Source: Actinomadura sp. KC06 (GTDB lineage: Bacteria; Actinomycetota; Actinomycetes; Streptosporangiales; Streptosporangiaceae). From it: DNA of 64,000 nt. Both the position numbers and the translations under genes were made by a program. Shown piece by piece: positions 23,565 through 32,861 of the stretch. Under the pieces are notes generated by a model. The model did no database searches. It was not told the origin of the DNA and worked only from the letters and a program-made list of their open reading frames with translations. Position 1 is the first letter of the stretch. Each line of letters begins with the position of its first letter. The stretch is taken from assembly GCF_004348735.1 (NCBI RefSeq), contig NZ_SMKT01000020.1, positions 1 to 64,000 on the forward strand. The letters run 5' to 3'.

Positions 23565-26399
23565 CTACTTGAGCGCGGCCGTCGCCACGGTCGGGTCGCC
23601 GTCGTAGTCCATCTCCAGGCCGACGAACATGCCGCCCCTGCGCACCGCGGCCGAGCCGGTGTTGACCAGGGGGATGAGGGCCATGTCGTCCAGCGCCAGC
23701 TTCTCGGCCTGCCGGAACAGGTTGGCGCGGGTGCTGGCGGGCTGTGTCCGCAGCGCGCTGGAGATCAGGGTGTCGAAGTTCCCGTTCTTCCAGCCGGACA
23801 GGTTGTAGTAGTTGTTCGTGCCGGTCGCCACCACCGTGCCGCCGAGGAGCGGCCACAGCATCGAGTAGGCGCTGGGGTAGTCGGGGCCCCAGGAGAAGAA
23901 CGCCAGGCCGCATGCGTCGTCCTTGACGAGTTCCTTGCGGAAGCGCTCGTACTCGCTGAGCGGGATCGCCCGCGCGTCGATCTTCCAGCCGAGGACCGAC
24001 TCCAGCGAGTGCCGCACGACCTCGACCAGCTTCTCGTCGGCGGTCGAGGCCCGGTAGTAGAACCGCATCTCCGTCCCGGGCTTGAGGCCCGCCCGCGCGG
24101 CGAGTTCCTTGGCCTTCGCCGGGTCCGTCCCGTCGCACGACGGGCAGGCGCCGGGCCCGCCGAAGCCGGGGACCCCCGCCGGGACGATGCCGTGGGCCCG
24201 CTTGTAGGAACCGCCGGCCAGCGCGACGAGCTTCTCCCGGTCGATCGCGTAGGACACCGCCAGCCTGGCGTCCTTGGAGTGCATCGGCGGGCGCGCGGTG
24301 ATCGGGACGAGCATGCGGGTGAACGGCGAGGGACGCGTGACCAGCTCGTTCTTGGGGGCGGAGGCGACCTGGTCGGTGCCGACGGTGTACCAGTCGACCT
24401 CGCCGGCGGCGTAGGCCGTGCGTCCCAGGCCCGGTTCGTCGCTGAGGCGGACGTCGACGGCGTCGAACTTCGTCTTGCCGAACGCCCAGGCGTCGTTGCG
24501 CACCAGCGTGACCCGGCTGTCCTCCCGGTAATCCTGCAGGCTGAACGGCCCGTTCCCGACGGGCCGGATGTTGTACGCCTTGTTCTCGGGCCTGCCCGCG
24601 TCCTCGGGGACGGGCATGAACGCGGGCTCGGCCAGCCGCGCGGGGAAATCGCAGTTGGGGGACGTGAGCGCGACGTCCAGCAGGGTGCCGGACACCACCT
24701 TGACCCCCGATAGCGTCTCGGCCTTGCCGCTCGAGACCGCCGCGAAGCCCACGATGTCGGTCATCAGGTAGGCGCCGCCGCCGGCGGACGTCGCCGCGCT
24801 GCGGGCCCAGCCGCGGGCGAACGCCTGCGCGTCGACGGGCCTGCCGTCGCTGAACCTCGTCCCGTCCTTGATCTGGATCTTCCATTGCCGGCAGGACGCG
24901 TCCGGGGTGATCTGCGTGGCGAGGCGGTTGCGGGGGGTGCCGTCGGGGGCGAGTTCGGTCAGGCCGGTGAACAGCTGCTTGGTGAGGAATCGCTCCGCGC
25001 CGCTGAACGCGTGCGACGGGTCGATCTCGTCGGCGCTGGTGCCCACTCCCCGCATCGCCATCTGGAAGGTGCCGCCCGTCCGGCCGCCCGCCGACGTCGT
25101 GGTCGGGTCGGGGTCGCCGTCGCCCGCGAGCTGGACGGCGATCGCGGTCCCGGCCACGACCAGGGCGACCAGCGCGGCGCCGCCCGCGCTCGCCAGCACG
25201 CCCATGCCGCGCCGGCCCCGCCGTCCCGGCGGGCGGGGGACGTCGGTGCCCATGTCAGGGGCGGCGGAGGACGGCCAGGTCGCGGCGTATCCCTGCCCGC
25301 CGGGCGGCGGAGCGGGAGGCGGGGGAGCCGGAGGCGGCCATGCCCCACCGGGCGGCGCCATCGACGGCGTCTGAGGCGGCGGCGTCTGGGCGGGCGGCGT
25401 CTGGGGCTGCGGTGTCTGGGGCTGCGGTGTCTGGGGCTGCGGTGTCTGGGGCTGCGGTGTCTGGGCGGGCGGCGTCTGGACGATCCGCAGCCGAGCCGAC
25501 TCCGTCGCCGCGGTCGCGGCCCCCTGCGTGAGGATCACCGAGTCGTCGCCGGGGGCGTCCTGCCGCGCGCCCGGCTGCGGGAGGCTTCCCGCGAGGTTCA
25601 GCAGATGCGCCAGGACGCGCTGGGACTCGGGACGCAGCGCCGGGTCCTTGCTGAGGCAGTCCGCCACGATCTGGCGCAGCGGCGCGTGCAGGTCGCCGAG
25701 GTCGGGCGGCAGGTTGAGGATGCGGTGCATGACCGCGGGGATGGAGTCGTGCCCGAACGCGGGACGCGCCGTCGCCGCGTGGACCATCGTGGCGCCCCAC
25801 GCGAACACGTCCGCCGCGGGCCCGACCCGCGCCCCGGAGATCTGCTCCGGCGCCATGTAGGCGGGCGTGCCGACGGCCGTGCTCGACATCGTGCCCGTCG
25901 CGTCCAGCGCCCGCGCGATGCCGAAGTCGATCACCCGCGGGCCGTCCGGCGCGAGCAGCACGTTGGCGGGCTTGAAGTCGCGGTGCACGACGCCCGCCTG
26001 GTGGATGGCGGCGAGGGCCGTCATCGTCCCGATCGCCAGCCGGTCCAGGTCGGTGCCCCGCCGCGGGCCCTCCGCGGACAGCACCTGCGACAGCGGCGGG
26101 CCGTCGATGTACTCGCTCACGATGTACGGCCGGTCGCCCTCGACGTCGGAGTCCAGGACGCGGGCCGTGCAGAACGCCGAGACCCGCTTCGCGACCGCCA
26201 CCTCGGCCGCGAACCGCGCCCTCGCCTTCGGGTCGCCGCTGAACCGCGCGTGCAGCAGCTTCACGGCGACCCGGTGGCCCGGCTCGTCCTCCCCGAGGTA
26301 GACCGTCCCCTGACCGCCCTCCCCGAGGAGGCCGGTCAGGCGGTACGCGCCGAGCCGGGACGGGTCACCCGCGCGAAGCGGCGTGACCTCGTCCGTCAC
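23565..26399 (-). CDS. receptor Ser/Thr kinase with extracellular oligopeptide-binding (SBP_bac_5) domain
   Basis: A 944-aa chimera. Residues 1 to about 265 are a complete Hanks-type kinase: Gly-rich loop GEGGQGTVYLG, catalytic Lys in VAVKLLHA, HRDFKPANVLL, DFGIARA, MAPEQ. Then come a Gln/Thr/Pro-rich linker with PQTPQ repeats, a membrane helix (LASAGGAALVALVVAGTAIA, about 415-435) and about 500 extracellular residues of the family 5 solute-binding fold typical of OppA (AFSGAERFLTKQLFTGL, IRPVGNGPFSLQDYRED, ARLAVSYAIDREKLVALAGG). GTG overlaps the stop of the upstream kinase gene (GTGA). No permease gene is near, so a ligand sensor is more likely than a transporter. Confidence 0.92.
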   Translation of the reverse strand: MTDEVTPLRAGDPSRLGAYRLTGLLGEGGQGTVYLGEDEPGHRVAVKLLHARFSGDPKARARFAAEVAVAKRVSAFCTARVLDSDVEGDRPYIVSEYIDGPPLSQVLSAEGPRRGTDLDRLAIGTMTALAAIHQAGVVHRDFKPANVLLAPDGPRVIDFGIARALDATGTMSSTAVGTPAYMAPEQISGARVGPAADVFAWGATMVHAATARPAFGHDSIPAVMHRILNLPPDLGDLHAPLRQIVADCLSKDPALRPESQRVLAHLLNLAGSLPQPGARQDAPGDDSVILTQGAATAATESARLRIVQTPPAQTPQPQTPQPQTPQPQTPQPQTPPAQTPPPQTPSMAPPGGAWPPPAPPPPAPPPGGQGYAATWPSSAAPDMGTDVPRPPGRRGRRGMGVLASAGGAALVALVVAGTAIAVQLAGDGDPDPTTTSAGGRTGGTFQMAMRGVGTSADEIDPSHAFSGAERFLTKQLFTGLTELAPDGTPRNRLATQITPDASCRQWKIQIKDGTRFSDGRPVDAQAFARGWARSAATSAGGGAYLMTDIVGFAAVSSGKAETLSGVKVVSGTLLDVALTSPNCDFPARLAEPAFMPVPEDAGRPENKAYNIRPVGNGPFSLQDYREDSRVTLVRNDAWAFGKTKFDAVDVRLSDEPGLGRTAYAAGEVDWYTVGTDQVASAPKNELVTRPSPFTRMLVPITARPPMHSKDARLAVSYAIDREKLVALAGGSYKRAHGIVPAGVPGFGGPGACPSCDGTDPAKAKELAARAGLKPGTEMRFYYRASTADEKLVEVVRHSLESVLGWKIDARAIPLSEYERFRKELVKDDACGLAFFSWGPDYPSAYSMLWPLLGGTVVATGTNNYYNLSGWKNGNFDTLISSALRTQPASTRANLFRQAEKLALDDMALIPLVNTGSAAVRRGGMFVGLEMDYDGDPTVATAALK
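25401..25460 (-). repeat. four perfect 15-bp tandem repeats encoding PQTPQ-type linker
   Basis: The unit CTGGGGCTGCGGTGT is repeated four times without change and encodes the Pro-Gln-Thr-Pro linker between kinase domain and membrane helix. Identical copies imply recent expansion; repeat number could vary between strains. Confidence 0.9.
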
Positions 26400-28075
26400 C
26401 TGCTCACGGTCCCGAAGGCCTGGGCGGACGAGGCCGAGCGGGTCTGCCGCCACTCCCACCGCATGGTGGTGCCGGACCCGGACGGGATGAACGTGATGTA
26501 GCCGGGCGCGCACTCCTTCGGGTCCATCCCCGTGTAGGGGGTCTCCTGGTACTCGATCCGCGAGCTGCCGCTGTCGCCCGACAGGTGCGTGAGCCGCGTC
26601 CGGCACTCGACCTGCGAGCCGGACGGGTAGGTGTAGGTCGCGATGCCGCTGGAGTACACCAGCGTGAACCGGACGTCGAAGCTCGTGTGCCCCGAGCTGG
26701 CGCCCGGCTGGGACCCGTTGCCGCGCCACACGCCGATGAGGCCGCCGCGGGTCGTGGACGGCGTCGGGAAGTCGGTCCGCGGCGAGTAGGTCGTCGGCGG
26801 CGGCGTGTACGGATCAGGGTCCGGGTCGTCGCTGTTGGCGGCGACGACCACGATCGCCACGATCACGATGACGACGATCAGCGCGAGCACGCCGCAGCCG
26901 ATCGCGAGGATCGGCCCGGCGCCGCCGGACTGCTTCGGCTGCCCGTACCCGGGCCCCGGCGGGACGGGCTGCCCCATCGGCATCCGCGGCTGGTTCGGCG
27001 GCGGGGGCGGCATCGCCCCGCCCTGGTACATCGGCATGGGCGGCGGCGTGATCGGCTGCGGCGGCGGCGTGTTCGGGCCCGGCGGCATCCCGGCCTGGTG
27101 CATCGGCATCGGCGGCGGGGTGATCTGCTGCTGCGGCGGGTGCTGCGGACGCGGCGCGGCCGGCACCGGGGGCGGCGGCGCGAGCTGCGACGCGATCCGG
27201 GTGCCCTGGTTGAGCAGGTCGTCCGGCCCGCCCGCCTGGGAGCCCGGCGCGACGCCGACGTGCCCGAGCAGGTTCAGCAGGAGCTGCGCCGCGGGCGGGC
27301 GCAGGCCCGCGTCCTTGGACAGGCAACGTCCGACCAGGTCGCGCAGCGGCCCCGCGGGCAGCGCGGACAGGTCGGGCTCCTCGTTGAGGATCCGGTTGAT
27401 GATGACCGGCAGCGTGTCCGCCTCGAACGGCGACTGCCCGGTCGCGGCGAACACCATCGTCGCGCCCCAGGCGAAGATGTCCACGGCCGGGGTGAGCGGC
27501 GCGCCGGTGAGCTGCTCGGGCGCCAGGTAGCCGGGGGTGCCGACCACCATGCCGGTGGCGGTCACCGCGCTCTCCTGCGAGTTGACCGTCCGGGCGATGC
27601 CGAAGTCGACGACGCGCGGGCCGTCCGAGGCCAGCATGACGTTGTTCGGCTTGAAGTCGCGGTGGACGATCCCGGCCTCGTGGATGGCGGCGAGCGCCGT
27701 CACCGTGCCGATCGCGAGGCGCTCCAGCTCCTCGGCGCTGCGCGGACCGTCGTGCGCGACGACGTCGTGCAGGGACGGCCCGTCGATGAACTCGCTGACG
27801 ACGTACGGCTGGTCGCCGTGGACGTCGGCCTCCAGGACGCGGGCCGTGCAGAACGGCTCGACCTTCTGCGCCGCCGCCACCTCGCGCGTGAACCGGGCCC
27901 GCGCGGCCGGGTCGTTCGCCATCTGCGCGTGCAGCAGCTTGACGGCGACGTACTCGCCTCCGGGCGTCCTGCCCAGGAAGACGGCGCCCTGACCCCCGGC
28001 GCCGAGCCGTCCGACGACCTCGTACTGCCCGAGTGCCCTAGGATCGCCCGGCTCCAGCGGAGCGGCATCCGGCAT
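26396..28075 (-). CDS. receptor Ser/Thr kinase with novel extracellular domain
   Basis: A 559-aa kinase. The kinase domain (residues about 17-275) is complete: GAGGQGAVFLG, VAVKLLHA, HRDFKPNNVML, DFGIART, LAPEQ. It is followed by a Pro/Met-rich linker (ITPPPMPM repeats), one membrane helix (ILAIGCGVLALIVVIVIVAI, about 400-420) and about 135 extracellular residues with two Cys and a beta-rich look (GVWRGNG to FIPSGSGTTMRWEW). I do not recognise that outer domain. The next kinase gene is translationally coupled. The two kinase domains are close paralogues, so local duplication with swapped sensors is likely. Confidence 0.9.
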   Translation of the reverse strand: MPDAAPLEPGDPRALGQYEVVGRLGAGGQGAVFLGRTPGGEYVAVKLLHAQMANDPAARARFTREVAAAQKVEPFCTARVLEADVHGDQPYVVSEFIDGPSLHDVVAHDGPRSAEELERLAIGTVTALAAIHEAGIVHRDFKPNNVMLASDGPRVVDFGIARTVNSQESAVTATGMVVGTPGYLAPEQLTGAPLTPAVDIFAWGATMVFAATGQSPFEADTLPVIINRILNEEPDLSALPAGPLRDLVGRCLSKDAGLRPPAAQLLLNLLGHVGVAPGSQAGGPDDLLNQGTRIASQLAPPPPVPAAPRPQHPPQQQITPPPMPMHQAGMPPGPNTPPPQPITPPPMPMYQGGAMPPPPPNQPRMPMGQPVPPGPGYGQPKQSGGAGPILAIGCGVLALIVVIVIVAIVVVAANSDDPDPDPYTPPPTTYSPRTDFPTPSTTRGGLIGVWRGNGSQPGASSGHTSFDVRFTLVYSSGIATYTYPSGSQVECRTRLTHLSGDSGSSRIEYQETPYTGMDPKECAPGYITFIPSGSGTTMRWEWRQTRSASSAQAFGTVSR

Positions 28076-28582
28076 CTGACCCTCCAGTGACCCGCAGTGA
28101 TGTCCCGCGATAGTGTGCGCCGGACCCCGTCGCGGGGGCCTTCCGCCGGCGTTCGCCGGGCAGGCCCCGCAAGGGGGCCCGCCCCCAACCTCAGGCGGGC
28201 ACGATATCGCGTTAGTTCAGACGTTTCACCGAAGAGTCTGGTTCGATGTCCGACCTGCCCGATCGGCCGTCCCGCCGCGCCGGGCAGGTCGGCGCGCACA
28301 ACGCCCCCCGGACCGATATGATCCCCGACCGCCGCGCGAACCGCGGCGGGAGCCCTGGTTACGGCGCCATACCGCGACATCCGTTCGATATGTGACAGAA
28401 GACACATTTCTCGGAAGAGATGCGGGTGATGGGTGTCACTCGTGGGGACGGTCGCGCCTTGTGTGTCGCAGGTCACCAACCGTGACAGAATTTCCCGCCC
28501 GGATCGGGCACAAGAACGGTCCCCCGAGCGTTAGTTCCGCGCGACGGGGCGCATAAAGCACTGAGGGGGATGGAGATAGAAG
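28076..28582. other. 507-bp divergent intergenic region
   Basis: No gene seen. On the kinase side it contains a strong GC hairpin around 28158-28183 (GGGCAGGCCCC / GGGGGCCCGCCC) that would lie in the kinase mRNA leader. On the right, CATAAA at 28552-28557 is a reasonable -10 for the DUF4193 gene with a short leader. Confidence 0.4.
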
Positions 28583-28879
28583 ATGGCGACCGACTACGAC
28601 AGCCCACGCAAGACAGACGACGACCTCAGCGAGGACAGCCTCCAGGAGCTCCAGGCCCGGCGCGCCGACAAGGCCGCCAGCATCATCGACGAGGACCTGG
28701 ACGCCGGTGAGGTCGCCGAGCTGCCCGGGGCCGACCTGTCGAACGAGGAGCTCACCTTCCGGGTGGTTCCCCGGCAGGCCGACGAGTTCACCTGCACCCG
28801 CTGCTTCCTGGTGCACCACCGCAGCCAGCTGGCCACCGAGAAGAACGGCCAGCCGATCTGCCGCGAGTGCGCCGCCTGA
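28583..28879 (+). CDS. DUF4193 zinc-ribbon protein
   Basis: A 98-aa acidic protein of the actinobacterial DUF4193 family. The C-terminal half holds two CxxC pairs (CTRC near residue 72 and CREC near residue 94) that can form a zinc ribbon; the N-terminal half is charged and helical. Function is unknown, but the gene is conserved near sepH and dut across actinobacteria. GGAGATAGAAG precedes the ATG. The next gene starts 17 bp after the stop. Confidence 0.92.
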   Translation: MATDYDSPRKTDDDLSEDSLQELQARRADKAASIIDEDLDAGEVAELPGADLSNEELTFRVVPRQADEFTCTRCFLVHHRSQLATEKNGQPICRECAA

Positions 28880-28896
28880 CCGGGAGTGGCCGCAGG

Positions 28897-29658
28897 GTGC
28901 CGGAAGAGATCGAACGTCAGGAGGACATGGAGCCGTCCCGCCGGAACGGCTCCGCCGAACTCGGTGAGCTGGTCGGACGGCTCACCGCCGACGAGGACAT
29001 GGACCGCGAGACCCGCGGCCGCCTGCTCGGCCGACTGGCCGTACTGCTCGGCCAGAAGGCCCGCAGAGCAGGCGCCGCGGGCGTCGCGCGCGGCCGCCTG
29101 CTCGGCGACCTACTCGTCGAGGCCGCCCCGCACATCCCCATCCGCGACCTCGAGACGCTGCAGGCCCACCACCGCGGCCTGATGGGCGAGGAACTCGCCG
29201 ACAGGATCGTGAAGGTGGCCGGAAACGGCACGACCGCCGTCGGCGCCGCCGGCGGCGCGCTCGCCGCCGTGCAGTTCACGGCCCCGCCGCTGCTGCTGAC
29301 CGCCCCCGCTCAGCTCGCGGCCGAGACCCTGGTCGTCGCCGCCATCGAGGTCAAGATGATCGCCGAACTGCACGAGGTGTACGGGGTCACCGTCCACGGC
29401 ACCGGCACGACCCGCGGCGCCGCGTTCGTCACGTCCTGGGCCCGCCAGCGCGGCATCAACCCCCTGGAGACCGGCTCGCTCACCAGCGCCCTGGGAACGG
29501 CGGCCAAGTCGGCGCTCCGCAAGCGCATGCTGCGCACCTTCGGCCGCACGCTGGGCACGATGGGCCCCCTTCTCACCGGCGCCGCCGCGGGCGCCGCCCT
29601 CAACCGCTCCGCCACCAAGGCCCTGGCCGCCAAGATCCGCCACGACCTCCGTGGTTGA
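28897..29658 (+). CDS. conserved hypothetical protein with central hydrophobic helix
   Basis: A protein of about 253 residues. The N-terminal third is charged and helical (ELGELVGRLTADEDMDRETR), the middle has a hydrophobic stretch around residues 105-150 (AGGALAAVQFTAPPLLLTAP) that could insert into or lie on the membrane, and the C-terminal part is basic. The start is uncertain: GTG 28897 gives room for a ribosome binding site, while ATG 28927 has AGGAGG only 2 nt away. It is probably co-transcribed with DUF4193. I cannot assign a function. Confidence 0.65.
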   Translation: MPEEIERQEDMEPSRRNGSAELGELVGRLTADEDMDRETRGRLLGRLAVLLGQKARRAGAAGVARGRLLGDLLVEAAPHIPIRDLETLQAHHRGLMGEELADRIVKVAGNGTTAVGAAGGALAAVQFTAPPLLLTAPAQLAAETLVVAAIEVKMIAELHEVYGVTVHGTGTTRGAAFVTSWARQRGINPLETGSLTSALGTAAKSALRKRMLRTFGRTLGTMGPLLTGAAAGAALNRSATKALAAKIRHDLRG

Positions 29659-29660
29659 TT

Positions 29661-29783
29661 GCGTTTCTCTCCTCCTTCGGGCCCTGGGGCCCTCCATCGT
29701 CGAGAAACGCGCGCCATCGCTGCATCGCTCCGACTCGCCCGGCGGCTCGCTGCGCGATCAGGTTTCTCGCAAGCTCGAAACCT
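29661..29783. repeat. nest of mutually exclusive inverted repeats
   Basis: GCGTTTCTC (29661-29669) can pair with GAGAAACGC (29702-29710); CGAGAAAC (29701-29708) can instead pair with GTTTCTCG (29762-29769); and AGGTTTC (29760-29766) can pair with GAAACCT (29777-29783). The pairings exclude each other, like an attenuator, but no leader gene follows on the plus strand. It may be the 3' end of the DUF4193 mRNA or a dispersed intergenic element. Confidence 0.55.
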
Positions 29784-29857
29784 GCCTTCGGACGCGATCG
29801 CAGGCGTTGAGGTCGTCGCGTGGTTGCGGCGGTGGCTGAGTCTGCCGATAAGTCTTT

Positions 29858-30145
29858 TTAACCGTCGGTCTTGAGATTGGACGGGAGTTCGCCGGTGCCC
29901 TTGGCCCATTGCCTTGCGGCGGCGCGGGTGGCGAGCAGGCGGGCGAGCTCCATGCCGACGCCCATCACGACGGCCCAGCCGATCGCCTCGGTCAGCGCGA
30001 CCTCAGGGGACTCGGGGTTGGTCGGCGGCTCCTTCCCGGTGCTCTTCTTCCAGGCCATCGTGATGGCCTTCTTCGCGACGAAGCCGCCCGCGAAGGCCGC
30101 GGCGCCGGCCATCACCCGCCAGCCGAGGTCGCCCTTGTCCGCCAT
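29858..30145 (-). CDS. DUF4235 small membrane protein
   Basis: A 95-aa protein of the DUF4235 family: WRVMAGAAAFAGGFVAKKAI at the N-terminus and a second hydrophobic segment, AIGWAVVMGVGMELARLLAT, before a basic end. Two membrane helices are likely. A good ribosome binding site (CTGGAGGACG) lies before the ATG. Function unknown; the family is common in actinobacteria. Confidence 0.85.
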   Translation of the reverse strand: MADKGDLGWRVMAGAAAFAGGFVAKKAITMAWKKSTGKEPPTNPESPEVALTEAIGWAVVMGVGMELARLLATRAAARQWAKGTGELPSNLKTDG

Positions 30146-30260
30146 GATCGTCCTCCAGTCGTCCGGTGGTTCCGACGCTACCGGAACCGTCCGCCGGTGA
30201 TCGTCGCGTTCGCGCCGGTAATCGGGATGCGATGCGGGGCGCGGTCAATACGATTGGCCC

Positions 30261-32786
30261 ATGACAGAGCAGCCGCGTACTCCGAACGTCCCGCCCAAGC
30301 CCTCCCTCGACGGCCTGGAGGACACGTGGGTACGCGTCTGGGACGACGAGGGCGTCTACCGCTTCGACCGCACGCGGCCGCGCGGCGAGGTCTTCTCGAT
30401 CGACACCCCGCCGCCCACCGTGAGCGGTTCCCTCCACGTCGGCCACGTCTTCTCCTACACCCACACCGACACCGTCGCGCGGTATCACCGCATGCGCGGT
30501 CGGGCGGTCTTCTACCCCATGGGCTGGGACGATAACGGCCTGCCCACGGAGCGTCGCGTCCAGAACCACTTCGGGGTGCGGTGCGATCCGTCCCTTCCGT
30601 ACGATCCGGACTTCGAGCCGCCCGCCAAACCCGACGCCAAGCGGCAGCGGCCGATCTCGCGGCGCAACTTCATCGAGCTGTGCGAGCGGCTCACCGCCGT
30701 GGACGAGAAGGCGTTCGAGGAGATGTGGCGCCGCGTCGGGCTCTCGGTCGACTGGAACCACCTCTACACGACGATCGGGGACGTGTCCCGGACGGCGTCC
30801 CAGCGCGCCTTCCTGCGCAACCTCGCGCGGGGCGAGGCCTACCTGTCCGAGGCGCCGACGCTGTGGGACGTCACGTTCCGCACGGCCGTCGCCCAGGCCG
30901 AGCTGGAGGACCGCGAGCAGCCCGGCGCGTTCTACCGGCTCCGGTTCCACGGCGGCGAGCGGCCCGTCTACATCGAGACGACGCGGCCCGAGCTGCTGCC
31001 CGCGTGCGTCGCGCTGGTCGCACACCCGGACGACGAGCGCTACCGGGAGCTGTTCGGGACGACGGTCCGCACGCCGCTGTTCGGCGTCGAGGTCCCGGTC
31101 GTCGCGCACCGGCTGGCCGAGCCCGAGAAGGGGTCCGGCATCGCGATGATCTGCACGTTCGGCGACGTCACGGACGTCACCTGGTGGCGCGAGCTGAACC
31201 TGCCCACCCGCGCGATCATCGGCTGGGACGGGCGCCTCGCCGCCGACCCGCCGGACGGCGTCCCGGCGGACCCGTACGGCGAGCTGGCCGGCAAGACGGT
31301 CTTCTCCGCCAAGGAGCGGGTCGTCGAGCTGCTGCGCGAGTCCGGCGACCTGGACGGCGAGCCCCGCGAGATCACCCGCCCGGTGAAGTTCTACGAGAAG
31401 GGCAGCAAGCCGCTGGAGATCGTCACGACGCGGCAGTGGTACATCCGCAACGGCGGGCGCGACGAGGGCGTCCGCGCGGAGCTCATCGCGCGCGGCCGCG
31501 AGCTGGAATGGCACCCCGGTTACATGCGGGCCCGGTACGAGAACTGGGTCGAGGGCCTGAACGGCGACTGGCTGATCTCCCGGCAGCGGTTCTTCGGCGT
31601 GCCGATCCCCGTCTGGTACCCGCTGGACGGCGAGGGCGAGCCGCGCTACGGCGAGCCGATCGTGCCGGCGGAGAGCGCGCTGCCCGTCGACCCGTCGTCC
31701 GACGTCCCGCCCGGGTTCACCGAGGAGCAGCGCGGCGAGCCGGGCGGTTTCATCGGCGACCCGGACGTCATGGACACCTGGGCGACGTCGTCGCTGACCC
31801 CGCAGATCGCGGGCGGCTGGGAGCGCGACGCCGACCTGTTCGGCCGGGTCTTCCCATACGACCTGCGCCCGCAGGCGCACGACATCATCCGGACGTGGCT
31901 GTTCTCCACGGTCGTCCGCGCGCATCTGGAGCACGGCTCGCTGCCGTGGAAGGGCACCGCGCTGTCCGGCTGGATCCTCGACCCGGACCGCAAGAAGATG
32001 TCCAAGTCGAAGGGCAACGTCGTCACGCCGATCGACCTGCTGCGTGAGTACGGGTCCGACGCCGTCCGGTACTGGGCCGCCGGCGGGCGTCCGGGCACCG
32101 ACACCGCGTTCGACACCGGCCAGATCAAGGTCGGCCGGCGGCTCGCCATCAAGATCCTCAACGCGTCCAAGTTCGTGCTGGGGCTGGGGGACGTGCACGC
32201 GGACGCGGCGGTCACCGAGCCGCTCGACCGGGCGATGCTGGCGGCGCTGTCCGGGGTCGTCCAGGACGCGACGGACGCGTTCGAGGGCTACGACTACGCG
32301 CGGGCCCTGGAACGCACGGAGCGGTTCTTCTGGGAGTTCTGCGACGACTACCTGGAGCTGGTCAAGGCGCGCGCCTACGGCGAAGGGCCGGAGGGCCACT
32401 CCGCGCGGGCCGCGTTGCGCACCGCGCTGTCGGTCCTGCTGCGCCTGTTCGCGCCCGTCCTGCCGTTCGTGACGGAAGAGGTCTGGTCGTGGTGGCGGCA
32501 CGGGTCGGTGCACAGGGCGTCGTGGCCGTCGACGGCGGAGCTGCCCCCGGGCGGCGACCCGGCCGTCCTGGTGGCGACGGGTGAGGCGCTCCGGCAGGTC
32601 CGCAAGGCGAAGTCGGAGGCGAAGGCGTCGATGCGCGCCGACGTGTCCCGCGCGGTGGTGCGGGGTGCCGAGGTGATGCGGATCGCACGTCCGGATCTGG
32701 CCGCGGCCGGACGCATCGCCGACCTGACGCTTGAGGACGCACCGGCCGACCTGACCGTCGACGTCGTCCTCGCCCCTGTGACCTGA
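30261..32786 (+). CDS. valS: valyl-tRNA synthetase, archaeal/rickettsial type
   Basis: An 841-aa class Ia synthetase that charges tRNA-Val. The HIGH-type motif is HVGH in [19 protein letters not shown], and KMSKS is intact in [15 protein letters not shown]. The string [16 protein letters not shown] is the form found in archaeal and rickettsial ValRS; the usual bacterial enzyme has a GTDHAGIATQ-like sequence there, so this is the archaeal-type lineage. A TACGAT -10 box 6 nt before the ATG and lack of a ribosome binding site suggest leaderless translation. A second, ordinary valS may exist elsewhere in the genome. Confidence 0.93.
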   Translation: MTEQPRTPNVPPKPSLDGLEDTWVRVWDDEGVYRFDRTRPRGEVFSIDTPPPTVSGSLHVGHVFSYTHTDTVARYHRMRGRAVFYPMGWDDNGLPTERRVQNHFGVRCDPSLPYDPDFEPPAKPDAKRQRPISRRNFIELCERLTAVDEKAFEEMWRRVGLSVDWNHLYTTIGDVSRTASQRAFLRNLARGEAYLSEAPTLWDVTFRTAVAQAELEDREQPGAFYRLRFHGGERPVYIETTRPELLPACVALVAHPDDERYRELFGTTVRTPLFGVEVPVVAHRLAEPEKGSGIAMICTFGDVTDVTWWRELNLPTRAIIGWDGRLAADPPDGVPADPYGELAGKTVFSAKERVVELLRESGDLDGEPREITRPVKFYEKGSKPLEIVTTRQWYIRNGGRDEGVRAELIARGRELEWHPGYMRARYENWVEGLNGDWLISRQRFFGVPIPVWYPLDGEGEPRYGEPIVPAESALPVDPSSDVPPGFTEEQRGEPGGFIGDPDVMDTWATSSLTPQIAGGWERDADLFGRVFPYDLRPQAHDIIRTWLFSTVVRAHLEHGSLPWKGTALSGWILDPDRKKMSKSKGNVVTPIDLLREYGSDAVRYWAAGGRPGTDTAFDTGQIKVGRRLAIKILNASKFVLGLGDVHADAAVTEPLDRAMLAALSGVVQDATDAFEGYDYARALERTERFFWEFCDDYLELVKARAYGEGPEGHSARAALRTALSVLLRLFAPVLPFVTEEVWSWWRHGSVHRASWPSTAELPPGGDPAVLVATGEALRQVRKAKSEAKASMRADVSRAVVRGAEVMRIARPDLAAAGRIADLTLEDAPADLTVDVVLAPVT

Positions 32787-32802
32787 GCGACTCCGCCGCC
32801 CC

Positions 32803-32848
32803 TTGACGCGGTCCCGCCCCGCTCCCAATATTGGATGCGACGTCCAAT
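32803..32848 (+). promoter_or_regulatory. promoter with overlapping TetR-type operator
   Basis: TTGACG (32803-32808), an 18-bp spacer and AATATT (32827-32832) form a good primary-sigma promoter for the hydrolase gene. A near-palindrome ATTGGA-N7-TCCAAT (32830-32848) overlaps the -10 and start point, the usual place for a TetR-family repressor to bind. The regulator gene is not adjacent. Confidence 0.65.
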
Positions 32849-32861
32849 TGAATGGAGGGCG

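Noticed and set aside
25401..25460. CRISPR-like tandem repeat
   Set aside because: The units are contiguous without spacers and encode a Pro/Gln/Thr linker in frame.
23565..26399. Separate ABC-transporter binding-protein gene starting at the second domain
   Set aside because: The frame is continuous from the kinase through the membrane helix, and no lipobox or ribosome binding site marks a new start.
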